Notes: generated by a model from the sequence alone, not told the origin. A DNA stretch of 64,000 nt from Polynucleobacter victoriensis (GCF_900187875.1 NZ_FYEX01000001.1:62001-126000), one strand, 5' to 3'. Shown: positions 35,180 through 45,046, counted from the stretch's first letter. A program made the numbers and translations.

Positions 35180-35823
35180 TAAAGACCTCCTACAGCATCT
35201 AATTTAACTTTTAATAAACGTTTAGCTTCATCAGAAGCTTCTGGATTTTTCATCAATTTAGTCCAAGCTTCTTGATAATACTTGCGCGCCTCTGCATTCT
35301 TATCTTGAGCTAACTGTACATCGCCACGTCTTTCCAACATGAGAGGCTCGAAGGATGTTGACACAGATGCGCCAGCTATTTTGTCAGCGTCAGCAAAATC
35401 ACTTTTATCAATCAATAATGAAATCAAGCGTGCTCTGGCTAGATCCCTGTGCGCAACAGCTTTAGCATCATTCATCGTCCAACGTAATTGCTTTTCGGTA
35501 GCAGCCATATCACCAGCAGCGTTAGCAATTTGAGCAGCCACTAAACCACCCATACCAGCATAACTAGTTGATGAAAATTGCTGTTGCAAATCATCAGCCG
35601 CACGCAAAACTGCTGGCACATCTTGTTTTTGTGCAGCAACTAATAAAGTGTCATAAAGCTTGCTTGCGCCAACAGATTGACGGTTTTGCCACCAGCCCCA
35701 ACCTGTGTAAACAAAGTAAGAAAGCAAAATAACAATTAAGCCACCGATTAACCAGTTGCCGTATTGTTTCCACCAAGCCTTAAATTCCGCTAATTGTTCT
35801 TGTTCTTCTAAATTAAAGTGCAT
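35179..35823 (-). CDS. yfgM: YfgM-like membrane-anchored TPR protein
   Basis: The 214-aa protein has an N-terminal cytoplasmic helix (HFNLEEQEQLAEFKAWWKQYG), one transmembrane helix about 24-44 and a periplasmic TPR-like region. In E. coli YfgM works with PpiD at the SecYEG translocon. It is placed between hisS and bamB as in many proteobacteria, and is coupled to bamB by a one-base overlap. Confidence 0.92.
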   Translation of the reverse strand: MHFNLEEQEQLAEFKAWWKQYGNWLIGGLIVILLSYFVYTGWGWWQNRQSVGASKLYDTLLVAAQKQDVPAVLRAADDLQQQFSSTSYAGMGGLVAAQIANAAGDMAATEKQLRWTMNDAKAVAHRDLARARLISLLIDKSDFADADKIAGASVSTSFEPLMLERRGDVQLAQDKNAEARKYYQEAWTKLMKNPEASDEAKRLLKVKLDAVGGL

Positions 35824-35834
35824 GTCTTATTCGC

Positions 35835-37142
35835 TTATTCTGAAATACTAACCAACTGATTGATAACAGCATCAACCAAACCATCCAACGCAACTGTCAT
35901 TTGCTGACCATCACGACGTAAATCTTTTAACTGCGCCTGCCCTGCGGCCAATTCATCAGGTCCGATAATAATGGCATATGCCGCTCCACTACCATCAGCT
36001 TTTTTCATTTGAGACTTAAAACTAGCAGCACCACCATCAGGCGAGCAATGCAAAACGACCTCAATACCCGCTGATCTTAAACGCTCAGCAACTACCATAG
36101 CCGGCTCCAAAGTGTCACCAGCTTGGTGCAAAACATAGACATCACAACCAGCATCTAAGTCTGCAGTTAAATTCTGCTCCTTCATGAGCTCAATCACGCG
36201 CTCCATGCCCATGGCCCAACCACAAGCAGGTGCCGGTTTACCCCCCATTTGAGCTATCAGTGGGTCATAACGACCGCCACCAGCAACCGTTCCCTGTGAT
36301 CCCAACTGATCGGTTACCCATTCAAATACGGTCAAATTGTAATAATCCAAGCCTCTTACAAGTCGAGGGTTGATCGTGAAAGGCAAATTGTTAGCTTTAA
36401 GCAACTTTTGCACGCCCTCAAAATGCTTCAAAGATTCTTCACCCAAATAGCTAAGCAACTGCGGGGCTGACTCAACAATTGGCTTCATTGCAGGATTCTT
36501 GCTATCCAAAATCCTTAATGGATTGGTATGCAAACGACGTTTTGCGTCTTCATCTAATTCAGCTTCATGTTTTTTGAAATGCTCAATTAATGCTTCGCGA
36601 TGAGCAGCACGTTCATTAGCTTGCCCTAATGAATTCAACTCTAACTTAATGCCAAATAAACCCAAGTCATCCCATAGTCTTTGGCACATCAAAATTATTT
36701 CTGCATCAATATCAGGACCAGCAAAACCTAGGGCTTCTATACCTAATTGATGGAATTGACGATAACGCCCACGTTGTGGACGCTCATGCCTGAACATTGG
36801 GCCGGTATACCAAAGGCGCTTTGGTCCTTCGTATAAAAGGTTGTGCTCAATCACTGCTCTTACAGCTGCAGCCGTACCCTCAGGTCTTAATGTAAGTTGC
36901 TCACCATTCAAAGCATCTTCAAAGGAATACATTTCCTTCTCAACAATATCAGTCACCTCACCAATACCACGCTTAAATAAAGCCGTTTGCTCAACAATCG
37001 GAGTACGTATTTGTTGATAACCATAAGCACGAACCAAACCTTGTATTGATTGCTCCAAATGAGCCCATAAAGGGGCCTCAGCAGGAAGCATATCGTTCAT
37101 ACCTCTAACGCCAGTTATTTTTGATTGTTTTTCTTGGCTCAT
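35835..37142 (-). CDS. hisS: histidyl-tRNA synthetase
   Basis: The 435-aa class II synthetase carries motif 2 MFRHERPQRGRYRQFHQLG, the histidine-specific segments LVRGLDYYNLTVFE and GGRYDPLI, motif 3 GWAMGMERV, and a C-terminal anticodon-binding domain. It charges tRNA-His. The start has no strong ribosome-binding site but aligns with family length. It lies 42 bases after ispG. Confidence 0.97.
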   Translation of the reverse strand: MSQEKQSKITGVRGMNDMLPAEAPLWAHLEQSIQGLVRAYGYQQIRTPIVEQTALFKRGIGEVTDIVEKEMYSFEDALNGEQLTLRPEGTAAAVRAVIEHNLLYEGPKRLWYTGPMFRHERPQRGRYRQFHQLGIEALGFAGPDIDAEIILMCQRLWDDLGLFGIKLELNSLGQANERAAHREALIEHFKKHEAELDEDAKRRLHTNPLRILDSKNPAMKPIVESAPQLLSYLGEESLKHFEGVQKLLKANNLPFTINPRLVRGLDYYNLTVFEWVTDQLGSQGTVAGGGRYDPLIAQMGGKPAPACGWAMGMERVIELMKEQNLTADLDAGCDVYVLHQAGDTLEPAMVVAERLRSAGIEVVLHCSPDGGAASFKSQMKKADGSGAAYAIIIGPDELAAGQAQLKDLRRDGQQMTVALDGLVDAVINQLVSISE

Positions 37143-37184
37143 TTTTTGACTCGTTATCTGCTCGTATAGTTTTATTAATATGAA

Positions 37185-38432
37185 TTATTGGGCGCGGTAT
37201 GTATTTTTAACGTACTCATCAACAATCACTTGAAATTCTTCAGCAATATTGTCGCCCCTCAAAGTTTTCACTTTGATGCCATCAACAAATACTGGTGCCG
37301 CTGGAGATTCGCCAGTACCCGGCAAGGAAATGCCAATATTTGCATGCTTACTTTCACCAGGCCCATTCACAATACATCCCATGACAGCCACATTCATTGC
37401 TTCAACACCTGGATAATCTTTTTTCCAGATTGGCATTTGGTGACGCAAGTAAGTCTGAATACGAGATGCCAACTCTTGGAAATAAGTACTTGTGGTGCGA
37501 CCACAACCTGGGCAAGCGATCACCATTGGTGTGAAATTACGTAAGCCCATAGTTTGCAATATTTCCTGCGCCACAATCACTTCATTTTCACGAGGAGCAC
37601 CTGGCTCTGGCGTTAATGAAACTCGAATTGTGTCACCAATACCCTCTTGCAGCAAAACAGATAAAGCGGCTGTTGATGCCACAATACCTTTGCTACCCAT
37701 GCCCGCTTCCGTCAATCCAAGATGCAAAGAGTAATCACAACGCTTAGCTAAATCCCTGTAAACAGCAATTAAGTCCTGCACAGCACTTACCTTGCAAGAC
37801 AAGGTAATTTGATTTCCATCTAGACCCAACTCTTCTGCTCTGGCAGCAGACTGCAAGGCAGACTGAATTAAAGCCTCAGCCATAACCTCACGAAGTTCTT
37901 TCGGATGTGATGAGGCTGCATTTTCATCCAATAATTTGGCGAGCAAATCTTGATCAAGACTTCCCCAGTTAACACCAATGCGCACAGGCTTACGATAGCG
38001 ACAAGCCATCTCAATCATTTGAGAAAACTGCACATCCCTTTTTGCACCCTGACCTACATTACCTGGATTAATTCGATATTTCGATAGCGCTTGGGCACAA
38101 TCAGGATAATCTTTTAACAAGGTATGACCGTTATAGTGAAAATCACCTACAAGCGGTACATAAACCCCCATCTTATCCAACTGATCGCGAATTGATGGCA
38201 CCGCAGCTGCGGCTGCAGGCGTATCAACTGTGATGCGAACAATTTCAGAACCGGCTCTTGCCAGTTCCTTTACCTGAATTGCAGTCCCAATAGCGTCTGC
38301 TGTATCAGTATTAGTCATTGACTGAACACGCACGGGTGCATCACCACCCACTGTCACAACGTTATCGGCCCACTGAATTACAGACTGGCGACTAATACGG
38401 CGCTTTAAGAATGAATTAGCACTCGAACTCAT
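37185..38432 (-). CDS. ispG: HMBPP synthase IspG (GcpE)
   Basis: The 415-aa [4Fe-4S] enzyme of the MEP isoprenoid pathway converts MEcPP to HMBPP. The N-terminal TIM barrel is intact (VRVQSMTNTDTAD, PLVGDFHYNG, RIGVNWGSLDQDL) and the C-terminal cluster domain holds CPGCGRTTSTYFQEL and GCIVNGPGE. It is longer than the E. coli enzyme owing to an insert, as typical of betaproteobacteria. It overlaps rlmN by four bases (ATGA). Confidence 0.96.
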   Translation of the reverse strand: MSSSANSFLKRRISRQSVIQWADNVVTVGGDAPVRVQSMTNTDTADAIGTAIQVKELARAGSEIVRITVDTPAAAAAVPSIRDQLDKMGVYVPLVGDFHYNGHTLLKDYPDCAQALSKYRINPGNVGQGAKRDVQFSQMIEMACRYRKPVRIGVNWGSLDQDLLAKLLDENAASSHPKELREVMAEALIQSALQSAARAEELGLDGNQITLSCKVSAVQDLIAVYRDLAKRCDYSLHLGLTEAGMGSKGIVASTAALSVLLQEGIGDTIRVSLTPEPGAPRENEVIVAQEILQTMGLRNFTPMVIACPGCGRTTSTYFQELASRIQTYLRHQMPIWKKDYPGVEAMNVAVMGCIVNGPGESKHANIGISLPGTGESPAAPVFVDGIKVKTLRGDNIAEEFQVIVDEYVKNTYRAQ

Positions 38433-39589
38433 GAACGAGTCACCCCTTTATCAATCTTAACCACTTGCATTCTTTGCTTAACATTGGTGCGATCTTTAAC
38501 ATCGCCAGCCAGTTGACCACAAGCTGCAGCAATATCATCACCACGAGTTTTACGCACAGTGGTAATGATTCCAGCATCCATCAAACGTTTAGCAAAGTCC
38601 TGAACTCGACTTGGGCTAGATTTATGTAAACCAGATCCCGGAAATGGATTAAATGGAATTAAATTTAGCTTGCATGGAATTCTCTTTAGCAAATCTACCA
38701 ATTCTTTAGCATGTTGATCAGAATCGTTCACGCCATCCAACATACAGTATTCAAACGTTAAAAAATCTCGGGGTGCAAATGGCAAGTAACGCATGCATGC
38801 AGCCATCAATTCTTTTAATGGATATTTTTTGTTAATTGGAACTAGTTCATCACGCAATGCATCGTTTGGTGCATGCAATGAAACTGCCAAAGCAACAGGT
38901 AAATCATTTGCCAAACGATCCATCATCGGCACGACACCTGAAGTGGATAAAGTAACGCGACGTCTTGATAGTCCATATGCGTTATCACTTAACATCAGAC
39001 GCATTGCACCGACCACTGGCTCATAGTTAAGCAGTGGCTCGCCCATACCCATCATCACCACATTTGAAATTACGCGACTCTCATGCTCATCGATCACCGT
39101 GCCATCGTAGCCATCGATACGCTTTACTGCACCAGGCTCTTTACGCAAAGTGTGCTCAGCCAACCATAATTGGCCAATGATTTCACCTAAAGTGAGATTT
39201 CTAGAAAAACCTTGTTTGCCTGTAGAGCAAAAGCTGCAATTCACAGCACATCCAGCTTGAGATGAGATGCACAATGTGCCTCGATCATCCTCTGGGATAT
39301 AGACCATCTCTACGGCATTGCCATCAGCAACATCCAATAACCACTTACGTGTACCGTCAGAAGCTTGCTGATCACTGATAACTGGTAGAGCAGAAACGCA
39401 GGCTTTTTCAGCCAACGTTGCTCTGAATGTTTTAGCCAAATCGCTCATCTGAGCGATATCAGCCTCACCTCTTTGATGCACCCAACGCATCAACTGTTTT
39501 GCACGAAACGGCTTCTCCTGGAGGGATGCGATGTAATCGCACAATCCCTCAGGATCAAAGTTCAACAGGTTGATGCGTGAGTCAATCAA
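38429..39589 (-). CDS. rlmN: dual-specificity RNA methyltransferase RlmN
   Basis: The 386-aa radical-SAM enzyme methylates A2503 of 23S rRNA and A37 of some tRNAs. The cluster motif C-x3-C-x2-C is at Cys114, Cys118, Cys121 (CAVNCSFC). A conserved Cys near the C-terminus (AAACGQL) is the catalytic methyl carrier partner. It is nine bases after ndk and directly followed by ispG; the pilF and rodZ-like genes often found between them are absent. Confidence 0.96.
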   Translation of the reverse strand: MIDSRINLLNFDPEGLCDYIASLQEKPFRAKQLMRWVHQRGEADIAQMSDLAKTFRATLAEKACVSALPVISDQQASDGTRKWLLDVADGNAVEMVYIPEDDRGTLCISSQAGCAVNCSFCSTGKQGFSRNLTLGEIIGQLWLAEHTLRKEPGAVKRIDGYDGTVIDEHESRVISNVVMMGMGEPLLNYEPVVGAMRLMLSDNAYGLSRRRVTLSTSGVVPMMDRLANDLPVALAVSLHAPNDALRDELVPINKKYPLKELMAACMRYLPFAPRDFLTFEYCMLDGVNDSDQHAKELVDLLKRIPCKLNLIPFNPFPGSGLHKSSPSRVQDFAKRLMDAGIITTVRKTRGDDIAAACGQLAGDVKDRTNVKQRMQVVKIDKGVTRS

Positions 39590-39598
39590 TGTGAAGTA

Positions 39599-40024
39599 TT
39601 AGCGTGAAAAGATTTCCATGCCTGGGAAGAAGAATGCAACTTCCACAGCGGCTGTTTCAGGAGCATCTGAACCGTGCACAGCGTTAGCATCAATACTGTC
39701 AGCGAAATCAGCACGAATTGTGCCTTTATCTGCCTTCTTAGGATCAGTAGCACCCATTAATTCACGATTCTTAGCAATAGCGTTCTCACCTTGCAAAGCT
39801 TGAATCATCACTGGACCTGAAATCATGAAATCAACCAAGTCTTTGAAAAAAGGACGCTCTTTATGAACAGCATAGAACTGCTCAGCTTCTTGACGTGAAA
39901 GGTGAGCCATTTTTGAAGCTACCACTTTCAAGCCAGCTGCTTCGAAACGTGCGTAAATTTGACCAATAACGTTCTTAGCTACTGCGTCTGGTTTGATGAT
40001 AGAAAGGGTGCGTTCAATTGCCAT
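39599..40024 (-). CDS. ndk: nucleoside diphosphate kinase
   Basis: The 141-aa enzyme equilibrates nucleoside di- and triphosphates. Catalytic His lies in NAVHGSDAPETA (about 117). ERTLSIIKPDAV at the N-terminus and the FFPGMEIFSR tail are family-typical. A TATAAT (minus strand, 40062-40067) about 40 bases upstream is a likely -10 box, though its -35 is poor. First gene of the ndk-rlmN-ispG-hisS run. Confidence 0.97.
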   Translation of the reverse strand: MAIERTLSIIKPDAVAKNVIGQIYARFEAAGLKVVASKMAHLSRQEAEQFYAVHKERPFFKDLVDFMISGPVMIQALQGENAIAKNRELMGATDPKKADKGTIRADFADSIDANAVHGSDAPETAAVEVAFFFPGMEIFSR

Positions 40025-40300
40025 TACTAAACTCCATTGATAGATAGATTAAAAACCCCAAATTATACAGTGTTCAAGGCACTTTTCTCAGCCAGAAAAT
40101 AGGTAAAAGCATTGATTTTTAAGGAAAAGTCTCCAGAAATATTCCTTAAAAATAAGGTCATAAGCTAAAAATTGCTCTAAAAACACCCCTATTTACCTAT
40201 CAACAATCAAATTTGCCCTTGAAATTCATATGAAATGTCTATACTTATCAGTACGAGCCCAGTGGTGGGCAAGTTATGTTTAATACATGAAGGAGTTCTA

Positions 40301-41002
40301 ATGAGCGATTTAAACACTTATGGTTTTGGGCACGGTAGCGCGACAGCGAGCGTTCAAGTCCGCAACCGGGTGTTACGTAACACCTATGCCCTTTTAGCAT
40401 TGTCGATGGTGCCTACAATTTTGGGCGCATGGATTGGTGTTGCAACAGGTTTTTCACTATTTGCTGGTAGCCCATTCATTGGTTTGATTGCATTCATGGC
40501 AATTGCATTTGGATTTTTCTGGGCAATCGAAAAGAATAAAGACACAGGTTTAGGTGTTGTCCTATTACTTGGCTTTACATTCTTTATGGGGTTGATGCTT
40601 TCTCGCCTTATCGGCTCGATTTTGGGTTTTAGCAATGGCGCTAGCCTAATCATGACAGCCTTTGGCGGTACTGCTGTAATTTTTGCAGGTATGGCTACAT
40701 TAGCTGGCAGCGTCAAAAAAGATCTTTCGGTAGGTCTAGGCAAATGGTTGTTTGCTGGCGTGATTCTTTTGTTGCTTGCATCAGTGGCAAACATCTGGCT
40801 TCAAATGCCAGCTTTGATGCTCACAATTAGCGTTGTAGCAATTGCGATCTTCTCAGCCTTCATTTTGGTTGATGTTCAACGTGTGATCAACGGTGGCGAA
40901 ACAAACTACGTGATTGCAACACTTAGCATTTACCTCGACGTATACAACGTGTTTAGTAATCTACTAGCATTATTGGGTATCTTTGGTGGAGATAGAGACT
41001 AA
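40301..41002 (+). CDS. BAX inhibitor-1/YccA family membrane protein
   Basis: The 233-aa protein has seven predicted transmembrane helices and the BI-1 features RNTYALLALSMVPTILGAWIG cut at the first helix and a C-terminal FILVDVQRVINGGETNYVIA with the conserved Asp pair region, then ATLSIYLDVYNVFSNLLALLGIFGG. Bacterial members include YccA, which modulates FtsH, and calcium-leak channels. The ATG at 40301 with AAGGAG upstream is preferred to the longer frame. It is divergent from ndk. Confidence 0.9.
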   Translation: MSDLNTYGFGHGSATASVQVRNRVLRNTYALLALSMVPTILGAWIGVATGFSLFAGSPFIGLIAFMAIAFGFFWAIEKNKDTGLGVVLLLGFTFFMGLMLSRLIGSILGFSNGASLIMTAFGGTAVIFAGMATLAGSVKKDLSVGLGKWLFAGVILLLLASVANIWLQMPALMLTISVVAIAIFSAFILVDVQRVINGGETNYVIATLSIYLDVYNVFSNLLALLGIFGGDRD

Positions 41003-41026
41003 GTCATAACGACTTAATTACTAGCA

Positions 41027-41053
41027 AAAGGCCTGCAGATGCAGGCCTTTTTT
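41027..41053. terminator. intrinsic terminator between convergent genes
   Basis: AAAAGGCCTGC / GCAGGCCTTTTTT hairpin with a 3-base loop lies right after the BI-1 gene. The T-run reaches the stop codon of the convergent rlmD gene; A-rich sequence on the other side lets it work both ways. Confidence 0.88.
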
Positions 41054-42410
41054 ATCGCTCAAATACGGCGATAGATTCAATGTGTGAGGTATGTGGAAAC
41101 ATATTTACCACCCCAGCCGCCTTCAAACGATAACCAGCCTGAGCTGTCAGGATGCCCACATCACGTGCCAAGGTGGCAGGATTACAAGAGACGTAGACTA
41201 TTCTCGATGGCAAACAAGCCAACTGATCTTGATTGCCTGATTTAACTATTTCAGCCATGGCTGTTGCCAATGCCATTGCTCCATCACGAGGTGGGTCAAT
41301 TAACCATTTACTTGCTTGACCCCACGATTGAATGATTTGTGGAGTTACTTCAAATAAGTTAGCGCAAGCAAAATCAACCCGATCGCCAAGCTGGTTGTGA
41401 ATAGCATTATCTTTGGCTCTCTTAGTTAGACTATCACTACCTTCAATACCATAGACCTTTGCACAACGACGTGCCAGAGGTAATGTGAAATTACCAATAC
41501 CGCAAAATAAATCCAACACTCTATCTTCTGGTTTTGGGTCTAATAAACGAATAGCCTTGCTAACCAACACACGATTCACCTGATGATTTACTTGCGTGAA
41601 ATCAGTAGGCTTGAATGGCATTTCAATATCAAACTCAGGCAAGCGATAGCAAAGTTGGCTAGTAGGTGGTGCAAATGGATAGGCACTATCTAAGCCCTCT
41701 GGTTGCAACCAAATATCTACACGATGAATTTCAGCAAAATTTTTGATCAACTGCTGATCGTTTTTATTTAATGGCTCAAGATGCCTTAAAACAAATACTG
41801 TTTTAAGAGATCCAACTGCATCACCTTCACCGATTGCGAACTCTAGTTGCGCCAACTTTCCAGAAATAGAAATTTGTCCTATTAAGTCTCTCCATCGTGG
41901 CAAAAGATCAGAAACATGCTTAGGCAAAATATCGCAAGACAACATGTCAGTGATGCGACTACCTTTCTTTTGATGAAAGCCGACCAACACCCTACCCTTT
42001 GGAATCTTGAAGATAGATAAACGGCCGCGATATCGATACTCCCAAGCAGGCCCAGAAATCGGCCTCAACAATACTTCAGGCTTGATACGACCTAAGTACC
42101 TCAAGTTATCTTCTAATACCCTTTGCTTCATAGCCAATTGAGCTCTAGGGTCTAAATGTTGCATAGAGCAACCACCACACTCTTTAAACGAGGGGCATTG
42201 AGGAGTGATACGACTAGGCGACGATTTATAAAGATGAGTTAGCTTTGCTAACTCAAATTTACTTTTAATTTTGTATGACTGAAACTCAACATCCTCACCA
42301 GGCAGCGCGTCATCAATAAAGACAACCTTACCCGGAACGCCAGATTCGTCCAGAGGTCGAGCGACACCCTGCGCCTCCAGATTTAAGGATTCAACAACTA
42401 CTCTAGTCAC
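41052..42410 (-). CDS. rlmD: 23S rRNA (uracil-1939-C5)-methyltransferase RlmD
   Basis: The 452-aa protein has an N-terminal TRAM domain, a [4Fe-4S] site beginning Cys72-x5-Cys78-x2-Cys81 (CPSFKECGGC) with a fourth Cys in MLSCDILP, and a SAM methyltransferase domain with DLFCGIGNFTLPLA, DPPRDGA and catalytic Cys in VSCNPATLARD. The start is GTG, overlapping the exonuclease stop as GTGA. The two form a coupled pair. Confidence 0.94.
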   Translation of the reverse strand: MTRVVVESLNLEAQGVARPLDESGVPGKVVFIDDALPGEDVEFQSYKIKSKFELAKLTHLYKSSPSRITPQCPSFKECGGCSMQHLDPRAQLAMKQRVLEDNLRYLGRIKPEVLLRPISGPAWEYRYRGRLSIFKIPKGRVLVGFHQKKGSRITDMLSCDILPKHVSDLLPRWRDLIGQISISGKLAQLEFAIGEGDAVGSLKTVFVLRHLEPLNKNDQQLIKNFAEIHRVDIWLQPEGLDSAYPFAPPTSQLCYRLPEFDIEMPFKPTDFTQVNHQVNRVLVSKAIRLLDPKPEDRVLDLFCGIGNFTLPLARRCAKVYGIEGSDSLTKRAKDNAIHNQLGDRVDFACANLFEVTPQIIQSWGQASKWLIDPPRDGAMALATAMAEIVKSGNQDQLACLPSRIVYVSCNPATLARDVGILTAQAGYRLKAAGVVNMFPHTSHIESIAVFER

Positions 42411-43240
42411 AATATATCTTGAGAATCTTCAGAAAAATTATCTAAATACCCCTGCCAAAAAGCACCTTGAGGAGTTTTCGATTCTTTCAAGAGTTCACTC
42501 TTAACAAACTGTAACTCCTCTTGGTATTCCTCTGGAGATACTCCACCACGCATTCTTTGAAAACGGCAGTAAACCAAATAGGTATTAACAACATCAGTCT
42601 CGCAGTAATCACGGATTTCCTTGATTTTTCCATCCAAAAATCCTTGCCATACCTGACCGCCATCCATCCCCATTTTTCCTGGAAAGCCACACAATTTAGC
42701 TAGCGCATCCAGTGGCGCATTGGCTCTTCCGGAAAACTTTGCCAAAAGATCCATGAGGTCAATGTGCCTCATGTGATAACGACTGATGTAGTTATTCCAT
42801 TTAAAGTCACGACTGTCGCTATCACCACTCTCACCCATTTCCCAATAACGAGAGCAAACAACTCCATTAAGCAATGCTCGATAGTGCAATACAGGTAAAT
42901 CAAAACCGCTACCGTTCCAAGAGACCAACTGCGGCGTATATTTTTCAATCAAATCAAAGAATGCTTGAATAATTTCTTTTTCAGAACTATTCGCATCCCC
43001 CAAGCTACCCACTTTAAATTGTGGCGAGCCGTCTCTAGTTGTACGACGAATCACGCATGAAATCGCCACCACCTTTTGAAGATGTAGCGGCATAAACTCA
43101 GAACCGGTTTTTTCCTTGCGATCAGCTAAAGCCTGTGTCACAACGTCTAAATCGCTAACACTGTCTGGAATACCTTCTAAACGTCGTATTCCTGCAGCAT
43201 CTGGAATTGTTTCAATATCAAAAACTAAAACGCCTGCCAT
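42407..43240 (-). CDS. 3'-5' exonuclease related to the PolB proofreading domain
   Basis: The 277-aa DEDD-family nuclease has motif I VFDIETIPD (Asp8, Glu10), motif II SWNGSGFDLPVL and motif III YCETDVVNTYLVY, giving the full set of metal-binding acidic residues. Stand-alone proteins of this type are called predicted PolB-like 3'-5' exonucleases. No polymerase domain is present. It is coupled to rlmD and follows rpoS. Confidence 0.88.
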   Translation of the reverse strand: MAGVLVFDIETIPDAAGIRRLEGIPDSVSDLDVVTQALADRKEKTGSEFMPLHLQKVVAISCVIRRTTRDGSPQFKVGSLGDANSSEKEIIQAFFDLIEKYTPQLVSWNGSGFDLPVLHYRALLNGVVCSRYWEMGESGDSDSRDFKWNNYISRYHMRHIDLMDLLAKFSGRANAPLDALAKLCGFPGKMGMDGGQVWQGFLDGKIKEIRDYCETDVVNTYLVYCRFQRMRGGVSPEEYQEELQFVKSELLKESKTPQGAFWQGYLDNFSEDSQDIL

Positions 43241-43262
43241 GAATTATCTTTCTTATCTGAGC

Positions 43263-44222
43263 TCAATCATCCAACACAGTGTCTTTATCAAGACCATGAC
43301 TCTGTAAATATTTTTTAAGTTTAACTAAAGCTTCTTGCTGTATCTGACGAATACGCTCTTTAGATAAACCCACTTCTTTTGACAACTCTTCTAAAGTGGC
43401 TGGCTCTTGATTGTCCAAGCCGTAGCGCCTAGTAATCACTTTGCGCTGATCATCTTTCAAACCCTTTAACCAACTTCTCAGCTTTTCTTCAACTTGTGAT
43501 TTTTCCACCTCTTGATCTGGGCCCGCACTACGCTCATCTGAAATTAGATCTAACAAACTAGAACCTGGATCCAGGTCACGAGGAGCATCTAGAGAAGTTG
43601 TGTGCTCTGCCATTGCTAAAGCATCAGCCACGTCTTCAATTGTTTTACCAGTCAAACTCGCTATGTCATCAATATCAGGACTTCGCCCCTCAGAGGCTAG
43701 CGCTTGCTCTAGGTAACGCCTAGCCCTTAATACCTGGTTAATCTCTCTAATCACATGCACAGGCAACCTGACTGTGCGGACTTGACTCATTAAAGCCTTC
43801 TCAATGCTTTGCCTAATCCACCAGGTGGCATAAGTAGAAAATCTAAAACCTCTTTGCGGCTCAAATTTATCCAAGGCATGCATCAAACCAAGATTACCTT
43901 CCTCGATTAAATCTGGAAATGGCAAACCTCGATTCATATAAGTTTTTGCAATACTTACAACCAGGCGTAGATTGTGCTCAATCATTGCCTGACGAGCAGC
44001 AAAATCACCATCTTTCGCCTTAGTGGCAACCAGTAACTCTTGCTCGGAAGTAAATAAAGGTTTGCTAGATATTTGCTGCAAATAACGCTGCACCAAATCA
44101 GCAGATAACTCAGCAGCTAAAACTTGCTTGAGTTCATCAGCATCAATTTCTTGATTCGCTAGGTCATCCAGATCAGAAAAGTCATTAGATGAACTGTTAT
44201 CTGAGTCTGCTGGTAAAGACAT
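43263..44222 (-). CDS. rpoS: stationary-phase sigma factor RpoS
   Basis: The 319-aa sigma-70 family factor has region 1.2 (DLVQRYLQQISSKPLF), region 2 (NLRLVVSIAKTYMNRGLPFPD, RGFRFSTYATWWIRQSIE), region 3 and region 4 HTH (ATLEELSKEVGLSKERIRQI), with no large region 1.1. Context after surE-pcm-nlpD is diagnostic for RpoS. The start lies three bases after the nlpD-like stop, and the gene may also be read from a promoter inside nlpD as in E. coli. Confidence 0.96.
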   Translation of the reverse strand: MSLPADSDNSSSNDFSDLDDLANQEIDADELKQVLAAELSADLVQRYLQQISSKPLFTSEQELLVATKAKDGDFAARQAMIEHNLRLVVSIAKTYMNRGLPFPDLIEEGNLGLMHALDKFEPQRGFRFSTYATWWIRQSIEKALMSQVRTVRLPVHVIREINQVLRARRYLEQALASEGRSPDIDDIASLTGKTIEDVADALAMAEHTTSLDAPRDLDPGSSLLDLISDERSAGPDQEVEKSQVEEKLRSWLKGLKDDQRKVITRRYGLDNQEPATLEELSKEVGLSKERIRQIQQEALVKLKKYLQSHGLDKDTVLDD

Positions 44223-44224
44223 CT

Positions 44225-45028
44225 TTATGGTAAGTAAGCGATAGGATCAACGGGTTTGCCATTTTTGCGAAGCTCAAAATGTAACTTCACACGGTCAGCA
44301 TCAGTATTCCCCATCTCCGCAATCTTTTGAGACTTCTTCACCATATCCCCCTCTTTTACCAAGAGAGTTTTATTGTGAGCATAGGCTGTGAGATAGGTGT
44401 TGTCATGTTTAACAATCACTAAATTACCGTAACCTCTTAGACTGTTACCAGCATAAACCACCTTACCATCAGCTGCAGATTGAACTGCATCACCAGGTTT
44501 ACCAGCAATACCAATACCTTTTGACTTACCCTCATCAAAACGTTCAATCACTTCACCCTTTGAAGGCCAAGATAAGCGTATACCTAAATCAGTTGGAGTA
44601 TCAGGTTTGGTCTTTTCAGGCACGGCTTCCTGCTTAGCCAACTTATCCTCTTTATTAGGTTGCTTGTCTATAGGCTTTGGCGCCTCTTTAACTGTTACCG
44701 GCTTTTCCTGCTTTACTTCAATTTTGGTACTAGCTGTTTTGGCCGATTTAGGTGGCGTGATACGAATCACTTGATCAACCTCAATGAGGTTAGGATCAGC
44801 AATATTGTTCCACTCAGCTATATCACGATGAGATTGCCCATGATCAAGAGCAATTCTTAATAATGTGTCACCACGTTTAATTCGATAATAGCCAGGCTCT
44901 ACTGGTTCAGCGCTGCGACCACTTGAGCGATCAACAACTGGTGCAGGCGACAAGCGCGTAGCACATCCTGACTGAAATAAAACAGCCAAAACTGGTAAAA
45001 CTATCATCAAAAAACGAGTCAAAGTCAT
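44225..45028 (-). CDS. nlpD: NlpD-like LysM/M23 lipoprotein, degenerate peptidase
   Basis: The 267-aa outer-membrane lipoprotein (lipobox FQSGC, Cys22) has a LysM domain (YRIKRGDTLLRIALDHGQ, about 48-92), a Lys/Pro-rich linker and a LytM/M23 domain (about 155-267). The metal-binding His of active M23 enzymes is absent at KGIGIAGKPG, as in E. coli NlpD, so it should be an amidase activator rather than a hydrolase, acting in daughter-cell separation. It precedes rpoS by two bases. Confidence 0.94.
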   Translation of the reverse strand: MTLTRFLMIVLPVLAVLFQSGCATRLSPAPVVDRSSGRSAEPVEPGYYRIKRGDTLLRIALDHGQSHRDIAEWNNIADPNLIEVDQVIRITPPKSAKTASTKIEVKQEKPVTVKEAPKPIDKQPNKEDKLAKQEAVPEKTKPDTPTDLGIRLSWPSKGEVIERFDEGKSKGIGIAGKPGDAVQSAADGKVVYAGNSLRGYGNLVIVKHDNTYLTAYAHNKTLLVKEGDMVKKSQKIAEMGNTDADRVKLHFELRKNGKPVDPIAYLP

Positions 45029-45046
45029 AAATTCTTACGATATTAA

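Noticed and set aside
40219..40245. TTGAAA/TATACT pair as promoter of the BI-1 gene
   Set aside because: Spacing is only 15 bases, below the normal range; not firm enough to list.
40384..40794. 136-aa open frame antisense to the BI-1 gene
   Set aside because: Its composition mirrors the hydrophobic sense codons and it has no start signals; the sense gene is clear.
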